From an uncultured Collinsella sp. (GTDB taxonomy: Bacteria; Actinomycetota; Coriobacteriia; Coriobacteriales; Coriobacteriaceae), in NCBI GenBank assembly GCA_900544385.1, contig UQVD01000069.1, forward strand, positions 1-10,814: 10,814 nucleotides of DNA, given 5' to 3'. Positions 7,116 to 10,814 of this stretch are shown piece by piece. Numbering within the stretch: the stretch's first letter is position 1; every line of letters starts with the position of its first letter. The translations under genes and the position numbers were made by a program. Under the pieces are notes generated by a model. The model was not told where the DNA came from. It worked only from the letters and a program-made list of their open reading frames with translations, and did no database searches.

Positions 7116-7709
7116 GCCGGCAAAGCCTGTTTGGCGCAGGGCTTCGTAGAGGACGATGGCGGCGCTGTTGGAGAGGTTGAGTGCGCTGATGCGGTAGTCG
7201 TCCGGATTGACGAAGTTGCCGCAGATATCCTGCCGAAGGATGGCCTCATGGCCGTCCTCGATATGCCCCAGCGACACCTCGTGGGCTTCCCAAGTCTCGG
7301 CGTTATCAAGCGAGTCGCAATCGCGCAGCATCGGGATGCGCTCGCAGCGCTCGGGCGCCGCGGCAAGCAGTGGCTCGGGAATGCCCGAGCTCTCGCTGCC
7401 AAAGACCAAGAAGTCGCCGTCGCGATAGGTGCTTTGCGCATAGGTGCGACGAGCCTTTTTAGTCAGCAGGTGCAGGCGCTCATCGGCGGGGGAGAGGCCG
7501 TTGCGGGCAAGGAAGTCCTCCCAGTCGGCATAGGTCGTCACGTCTAAGTTTTGCCAGTAGCCCAGTCCGGCGCGACGCACCGTCTTGTCGTCGAGCGAAA
7601 ACCCCAGCGGCTCCACCAGATGCAGGAGGGCGCCGGTAACCACGCAGGTGCGGCCGATATTGCCCGTATTGGCTGGAATCTCGGGCGCATACAGCACGAT
7701 ATTGAACAT
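7110..7709 (-). CDS. trmL: tRNA (cytidine/uridine-2'-O-)-methyltransferase, TrmL type (SpoU/SPOUT)
   Basis: This 199-residue SPOUT methyltransferase is predicted to transfer a methyl group from S-adenosylmethionine to the 2'-OH of the wobble nucleotide 34 of tRNA-Leu isoacceptors. It begins NIVLYAPEIPANTGNIGRT (3-21, motif 1), followed by FGSESSGIP (103-111, motif 2) and NLSNSAAIVLYEALRQ (178-193, motif 3). E. coli TrmL is about 157 residues; the excess is mostly about 40 residues between RIPM (124-127) and ISALNLSN (174-181), within the catalytic knot region. The start is the ATG at 7709, with AAGGAG at 7719-7714; the open frame reaching 7922 runs through a terminator and the CobW gene's end and is not credible. 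The last codon and stop, ATG-TGA, are part of a palindromic repeat. The leader is only about 20 bases after a strong hairpin. Confidence 0.9.
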   Translation of the reverse strand: MFNIVLYAPEIPANTGNIGRTCVVTGALLHLVEPLGFSLDDKTVRRAGLGYWQNLDVTTYADWEDFLARNGLSPADERLHLLTKKARRTYAQSTYRDGDFLVFGSESSGIPEPLLAAAPERCERIPMLRDCDSLDNAETWEAHEVSLGHIEDGHEAILRQDICGNFVNPDDYRISALNLSNSAAIVLYEALRQTGFAGM

Positions 7710-7730
7710 GAATCTCCTTGGCTTAGAACG

Positions 7731-7765
7731 AAAAACCACCACGAAGGGCACCTTCGTGGTGGTTT
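7731..7765 (-). terminator. Intrinsic terminator between the CobW-family gene and trmL
   Basis: A perfect 15-base stem (7733-7747 with 7751-7765, three-base loop) includes CCACCACGAAGG and its complement. On the minus strand the second arm runs into five Ts (7735-7731). It lies about 40 bases after the CobW-family stop and is a convincing Rho-independent terminator. Its distal end is only about 21 bases from the trmL ATG, leaving no room for a trmL promoter in between. Confidence 0.87.
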
Positions 7766-7804
7766 GGCGGCTACGTAGGCGGAAAAATGCCCGCTTGGAT
7801 AAAC

Positions 7805-8935
7805 CTAGGCGCGGTGCCAGTCGGTCAGGCAGGCATCGAGGGAGGCGATGAGCGCATCCTTGTCCATGTGACGGCCGATGATGCACAGGCTCGTCATGCG
7901 GTCGCCCGTCTCGTCGTCCCAAATTTGCATGATCTCGGGGTTCTCGTCGATGATCTTCTGCTTCTCGCCCTCGGGTGCCGAGTCAACGAACAGGCCGTTC
8001 TCCATCAGGCGCATCTGGTGGCCAGCCTGCTCGAACATGTAGCACATGTCCGGATCGCCGGTCTGCCACAGCGGACCCTTGACGCGGATGACCTCGTCGG
8101 GCCACTCCTGCTCAACAAAATCGGTGAACTTCTGCAGGTCAAACGGCTTGCGGCGCGAGTAAACAAAGGTCTCGATGTCGTACTCGAGCACCTCGGGGTC
8201 GTCGTGCTCCTCGGGATGCTCCATGGCCTCGATCCAGGCAGCGGAGTTGTAGGCGCGCATAAAGTCGAAGCGGTCGGTATCGAGCAGTTCCTCCATGGGA
8301 ACCTCGCCGTTTTGGGCCTCGATGATCACGGCGTCTTTCTGCAGGCTGCGCACGATGGCCTTGAGCTCGGCGATCTGCTCGGGCGTCACGGTATCGGTCT
8401 TATTGAGGATCAGCGTGGAGCAGAACTCGATCTGCTGGATGAGCAGGCTCTCGATGTCGTCCTCGTCGATATCCTCTGCCAGCAGGTCGCGGCCGCCGTT
8501 GAACTCGTCGTACATGCGGGCGCAGTCGACCACGGCCACGATGTTGTCGAGCGCAAGCTTGGGCTCGCCGCCCACCTTGGCCTCGTCGCAGAAGCTCGAG
8601 ATGGTGTAGGCGATGGGGATGGGCTCGCAAATGCCCGAGGCCTCGATGATGATGTAGTCGAAGTTGCCCGAATCGGCGATGCCCTGCAGCTGGTTGGCCA
8701 GGTCATCCGAAAGCGTGCAGCAGATGCAGCCGTTGGTGAGCGGGATGAGGTCGTCGGTCTCGGAAAGGCCGCCGTCAGCGATGAGGCTGGCATCGACGTT
8801 GATTTCGCCGATGTCGTTGACAATCACGGCGGCGCGGATGCCGCCGTCGTTAGCGAGGATGTGGTTGAGCAGCGTGGTCTTGCCGGCACCGAGGTATCCG
8901 GTAAGCATGATGATCTTCACGGGTTTGTTGGGCAT
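7805..8935 (-). CDS. CobW/COG0523-family GTPase, putative metal chaperone
   Basis: This 376-residue G3E-family GTPase is of the COG0523 group (CobW, YjiA, YciC, ZNG1), whose members deliver metal, usually zinc, to client enzymes using GTP. Visible motifs are Walker A GYLGAGKTT (13-21), the metal-binding CxCC in NGCICC (C70, C72, C73), EASGICEP (98-105), NKTD (178-181) and a CobW C-terminal domain ending in IGRHMDKDALIASLDACL. An acidic and histidine-bearing linker, EHPEEHDDPE (239-248), may add metal sites, as in other members. The start is the ATG at 8935, with AAGGAGGG (8946-8939) four to five bases before it; the in-frame ATG seven codons upstream lacks a site. A strong terminator follows. 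The metal and client are not identifiable here, and I found no convincing Zur box. Confidence 0.88.
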   Translation of the reverse strand: MPNKPVKIIMLTGYLGAGKTTLLNHILANDGGIRAAVIVNDIGEINVDASLIADGGLSETDDLIPLTNGCICCTLSDDLANQLQGIADSGNFDYIIIEASGICEPIPIAYTISSFCDEAKVGGEPKLALDNIVAVVDCARMYDEFNGGRDLLAEDIDEDDIESLLIQQIEFCSTLILNKTDTVTPEQIAELKAIVRSLQKDAVIIEAQNGEVPMEELLDTDRFDFMRAYNSAAWIEAMEHPEEHDDPEVLEYDIETFVYSRRKPFDLQKFTDFVEQEWPDEVIRVKGPLWQTGDPDMCYMFEQAGHQMRLMENGLFVDSAPEGEKQKIIDENPEIMQIWDDETGDRMTSLCIIGRHMDKDALIASLDACLTDWHRA

Positions 8936-8990
8936 GTGCCCTCCTTTGTTAGACATGGCTTACAGCTGAATCATATGCCAAACGCCTGCT

Positions 8991-9020
8991 CTTATACCCA
9001 CGCGCCGGCAAATAACACAA
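8991..9020 (-). promoter_or_regulatory. Candidate promoter of the CobW-family gene
   Basis: On the minus strand TTGTGT (9020-9015) and TATAAG (8996-8991) are separated by 18 bases, giving a leader of about 50 bases before the ATG at 8935. The -35 element lies just past the stop of the ArsC-like gene. It would let the CobW gene be transcribed separately from the genes upstream. Confidence 0.45.
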
Positions 9021-9021
9021 G

Positions 9022-9363
9022 CTACTCCCAGGCTCCCCATACATCGGGGCAATAACCGACGGTGGCCTTTTTGCCGTTGCGCACGATGGGCTCGGCCAGA
9101 ACCTGCTGGTTCTCGAGCAGTTTATCGAAGCGCTGACTGGGGGTGAGGTGCTGAATGAGCGCGAGCGTCTCCTCGTCCTTGGCTTTGGGGTTGAGCAGCT
9201 TGTCGATGCCGCCGACCGCCTGCATCACGCTCGTGAGCTCGCCCTTGCTCATCTCCTTTTCCTTAAGGTCAATAAACTGCACCTTAATGCGGCGCTCCTT
9301 AAAATAGCGCTGGGCCTTCTTGGTATCGAAGGACTTCTTGGTGCCGAAGATTTGCACGTTCAT
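9022..9363 (-). CDS. ArsC/Spx-fold thioredoxin-like protein with the catalytic Cys replaced by Ser
   Basis: This 113-residue protein has the length and fold signature of the ArsC/Spx/YffB family. The N-terminal motif is FGTKKSFDTKKA (6-17); family members usually read like YGIKNCDTxKKA, with the reactive cysteine at the position of Ser11 here. The only cysteine seen is in GYCPDVWG near the C-terminus. The RNA-polymerase-binding or arsenate-reducing role of relatives therefore cannot be assumed. Ser11 is encoded TCC, one base from the Cys codon TGC. The start is the ATG at 9363; the upstream GGCGGA is a weak ribosome site, and with the flavoprotein stop only 16 bases away translation is probably coupled. 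The frame extending upstream to 9543 is inside the flavoprotein gene. Family assignment is fairly sure; function is unknown. Confidence 0.82.
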   Translation of the reverse strand: MNVQIFGTKKSFDTKKAQRYFKERRIKVQFIDLKEKEMSKGELTSVMQAVGGIDKLLNPKAKDEETLALIQHLTPSQRFDKLLENQQVLAEPIVRNGKKATVGYCPDVWGAWE

Positions 9364-9379
9364 AGTATGTTCCGCCGTT

Positions 9380-10003
9380 CTACCTGATGAAGTTGGTGCG
9401 CTCGCGATCGGCTTCGGGGGCTTCGATGCCGGCGGCCTGTCCTGCTTCGATACAATGCAGAAGCCAGGCCATGTTCTTGCCGATGTTTCGCATGGTGGCC
9501 AGGCCCTCGGCGTCCTGGGTGGCCTCGCCCGGCATGGCACCAAAGACGTTGTTCCAGTACGTGGAGGCTACCACGGGCATCTGGTTGATGGTGAAGTACT
9601 TGTTGAGCACGTCGAAGGTCGTCGACGTACCGCCGCGACGGGCGACGGCGACGGCAGCGCCCGGCTTGTGCGCAAAGGCCTTGCTGCCGGCATAGAAGGC
9701 GCGATCGAGGGCCGAAAGGATGCGGCCGCTGGGGTGCGCATAGTAGACGGGCGAGCCAAAGACAAAGCCGTCTGCCTGCTCGGCGGCAGCGATGAGCTCG
9801 TTCACCACGTCATCGTCAAAGGTGCAGCGCCCGCCAAGCTTGCCGCACTGACCACAGCCGATGCAGTCGCGAATGGGCTTGGCGCCCAGCTGAAACACCT
9901 CGGTATCAATGACTTCGGCATTGAGTTGCTCGGCGACCTCGGCGAGTGCGCGGGCGGTGTTGCCGTTTGCCTTGGGGCTGCCATTGACCAAAAGAACCTT
10001 CAT
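9380..10003 (-). CDS. Flavodoxin-fold NAD(P)H-dependent oxidoreductase with iron-sulfur-flavoprotein cysteine motif
   Basis: This 207-residue protein belongs to the FMN-dependent reductase/iron-sulfur flavoprotein family. The FMN phosphate loop is NGSPKANGNT (7-16), and GSPVYYAHPSG in mid-protein is the usual flavin-contact loop. Between them C47-x2-C50-x2-C53-x6-C60 matches the compact C-x2-C-x2-C-x(4-7)-C motif that binds a [4Fe-4S] cluster in archaeal and clostridial Isf proteins, so electron transfer in an anaerobe is a reasonable prediction. Some reductases with similar cysteines do not carry a cluster. The start is the ATG at 10003, with GGGAG at 10014-10010; a GTG immediately before it is too close to that site. 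The ArsC-like gene follows after 16 bases, probably in the same transcript. Confidence 0.86.
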   Translation of the reverse strand: MKVLLVNGSPKANGNTARALAEVAEQLNAEVIDTEVFQLGAKPIRDCIGCGQCGKLGGRCTFDDDVVNELIAAAEQADGFVFGSPVYYAHPSGRILSALDRAFYAGSKAFAHKPGAAVAVARRGGTSTTFDVLNKYFTINQMPVVASTYWNNVFGAMPGEATQDAEGLATMRNIGKNMAWLLHCIEAGQAAGIEAPEADRERTNFIR

Positions 10004-10040
10004 CACAAACTCCCTCTGCTTTTGGTGACTTCTGCAGAGG

Positions 10041-10046
10041 ATTATC
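10041..10046 (-). promoter_or_regulatory. Candidate -10 box for the flavoprotein gene
   Basis: GATAAT on the minus strand (10046-10041) lies about 38 bases before the ATG at 10003. No good -35 sequence is visible 16-18 bases upstream, so this is tentative; transcription from the GGDEF gene upstream is the alternative. Confidence 0.3.
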
Positions 10047-10077
10047 GCACGATGGGGGAGGCGGTGTGGGCGCGGTG

Positions 10078-10764
10078 CTAATCCAGTTTGGTACCTGGCA
10101 CCTGCACGGCTTTCCTGAGCAACGCTTTGAGCTCGTTCAAAATCGAAACGGGCTGACGGTCGACGCCGTCCAGATGGAGCGTGGCCACGCGAATGGGCGG
10201 CTGATATTCAAATGGGCCAAAGAGCACGGGCGAACCCAGGAACCGCTCGATTTCCTCTGCAATCGTATCGGTTTCTTCGGGATCAAAGTCGTCGAAAAGC
10301 GCCACGAACATCGGCCCCGTCGAGCGGAACATACGACCCTTACCGCGCGAGCATTCCACCAGACAGGCGGCACATTCTGCCAAAACACGGTCGCCCGCAT
10401 CAAAGCCAAAGCGGGCATTGACCTGAGCGATATCGTCGATTTTGATGGCGATCAAACCAGCCTTGCGCGCCACGCGACGCATTTCGCCAATGGCGTTGAC
10501 CAGGGCGTGAATATCGCCCAAGCCGGTCACGGAATCGGTCGTATCTGCCAAGCTTCGGTTGATGATAATGCCCACATACATGCCGGGCTCGGTATCGGTG
10601 CCGTCCAAGCGGTAGCCCGTGCAGTCGCAAAGCACGTATTTTCCGGTGGCATCCATTACGCGATACTGCATGTAGTGGAAGTGCCACGTGCCGTTTATCA
10701 CCATGTCGAGCTCGGCACGTACGTTGTCGCGGTCCTCGGGATGAACGCGGGCGAGCCACATGTC
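10078..10764 (-). CDS. PAS-GGDEF protein with degenerate GGDEF site, 5' part missing
   Basis: The 5' end is cut by the contig edge, and the apparent N-terminal MCIRDS is adapter-encoded; genuine sequence begins at DMWLARVHPEDRDNV, the second half of a PAS fold. The PAS-to-GGDEF junction DSVTGL matches the usual D-x-L-T-G-L. The GGDEF domain follows: AGDRVLAE matches the GD-x-x-L helix, but the signature is TGPMF (10320-10306) instead of GGDEF. The metal-binding D-x-D of the first strand is KID, so diguanylate cyclase activity is unlikely; a regulatory or ligand-sensing role is more plausible. The last residues QVPGTKLD are encoded through a small palindrome, GGTGCC-A-GGTACC (10102-10090), and could be a late extension. 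About 228 residues remain. Confidence 0.8.
   Translation of the reverse strand, partial: DMWLARVHPEDRDNVRAELDMVINGTWHFHYMQYRVMDATGKYVLCDCTGYRLDGTDTEPGMYVGIIINRSLADTTDSVTGLGDIHALVNAIGEMRRVARKAGLIAIKIDDIAQVNARFGFDAGDRVLAECAACLVECSRGKGRMFRSTGPMFVALFDDFDPEETDTIAEEIERFLGSPVLFGPFEYQPPIRVATLHLDGVDRQPVSILNELKALLRKAVQVPGTKLD
10090..10102. repeat. Short palindrome at the 3' end of the GGDEF gene
   Basis: On the plus strand GGTACC-T-GGCACC forms a six-base dyad (one G-T pair) around one central base, ten bases inside the stop codon at 10078-10080. It has the same odd one-base-centre design as the larger palindromes at 2103 and 7085, but a different sequence. It may be a reduced member of another repeat family. 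Confidence 0.4.
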
Positions 10765-10765
10765 G

Positions 10766-10814
10766 CTGTCTCTTATACACATCTGACGCTGCCGACGATA
10801 TGCAGTGTGTAGAT
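10766..10814 (-). other. Nextera i5-side adapter, index and start of P5 (sequencing artefact)
   Basis: Bases 10766-10784 are the complement of the Tn5 mosaic end and 10785-10798 the complement of the Nextera read-1 adapter. Bases 10799-10806 (TATGCAGT) are the complement of i5 index 506, and 10807-10814 (GTGTAGAT) begin the complement of the P5 flow-cell sequence. It mirrors bases 1-40. Translations through it give the known artefact peptides MCIRDS (minus strand) and SYTHLTLPT (plus strand). Confidence 0.98.

Noticed and set aside
7710..7922. N-terminal extension of trmL upstream of 7709.
   Set aside because: It would run through the terminator hairpin and the end of the CobW-family gene; the ATG at 7709 has a ribosome site and matches the TrmL N-terminus.
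7787..9055. Open frame of 422 codons on the plus strand opposite the CobW-family gene, longer than that gene.
   Set aside because: It has repetitive leucine, valine and aspartate composition from complementing GC-rich codons and no domain. The CobW motifs on the other strand are decisive.
9320..10081. Plus-strand open frame across the flavoprotein gene.
   Set aside because: It is a shadow of the minus-strand flavoprotein and ArsC-like genes, whose motifs are clear.
1..10805. A 40-base terminal inverted repeat suggesting a transposon or linear plasmid.
   Set aside because: It is exactly Nextera adapter plus index; the Tn5 mosaic end is from library preparation.
10066..10812. Plus-strand open frame at the right end.
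   Set aside because: It runs into adapter and ends in the artefact peptide SYTHLTLPT; the real gene is the minus-strand PAS-GGDEF gene.

Overview
The window looks like one complete short metagenomic contig from a high-GC gut actinobacterium. The best guess is class Coriobacteriia, probably Collinsella; this is inferred from codon use, gene content and the style of palindromic repeats, with no marker gene to prove it. Both ends are not biological. Bases 1-40 and 10766-10814 are Illumina Nextera adapter with its i5 index, so the natural sequence is about 41-10765 and the matching ends are not transposon termini.

Layout. Plus strand: a TetM-like translation-factor GTPase (103-2106); then an apparent two-gene operon of an AAA ATPase with a C-terminal winged helix (2200-3318) and a UvrA2-type ABC ATPase lacking the UvrB-binding domain (about 3329-5824). 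Minus strand, converging on it: a second AAA ATPase paralogous to the first (5865-6965), a TrmL-type tRNA methyltransferase (7110-7709), a CobW/COG0523 metallochaperone-like GTPase (7805-8935), an ArsC/Spx-fold protein lacking its catalytic cysteine (9022-9363), a flavoprotein with a compact iron-sulfur-type cysteine motif (9380-10003), and the 3' part of a PAS-GGDEF protein with a degenerate active site (10078-10764). No RNA gene, CRISPR array, insertion sequence or origin was seen, and no gene-free gap exceeds 150 bases.

Structure between genes. Three near-identical palindromes (core TGACAAAGGGAC and its complement) sit at gene 3' ends; in two of them the palindrome itself supplies the final ATG-TGA. 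A strong intrinsic terminator lies between the CobW gene and trmL, only about 20 bases before the trmL start. Each AAA ATPase gene has a different AT-rich repeat or dyad over its likely promoter, which suggests dedicated, possibly autogenous, control.

Working together. The ATPase/UvrA-like pair reads as one transcription unit, with a paralogous ATPase facing it across a shared terminator hairpin. This is the best candidate for an uncharacterised module (DNA protection, drug tolerance or regulation), but function is inference. The flavoprotein and ArsC-like genes are 16 bases apart and probably co-transcribed. The rest are housekeeping or single accessory genes.
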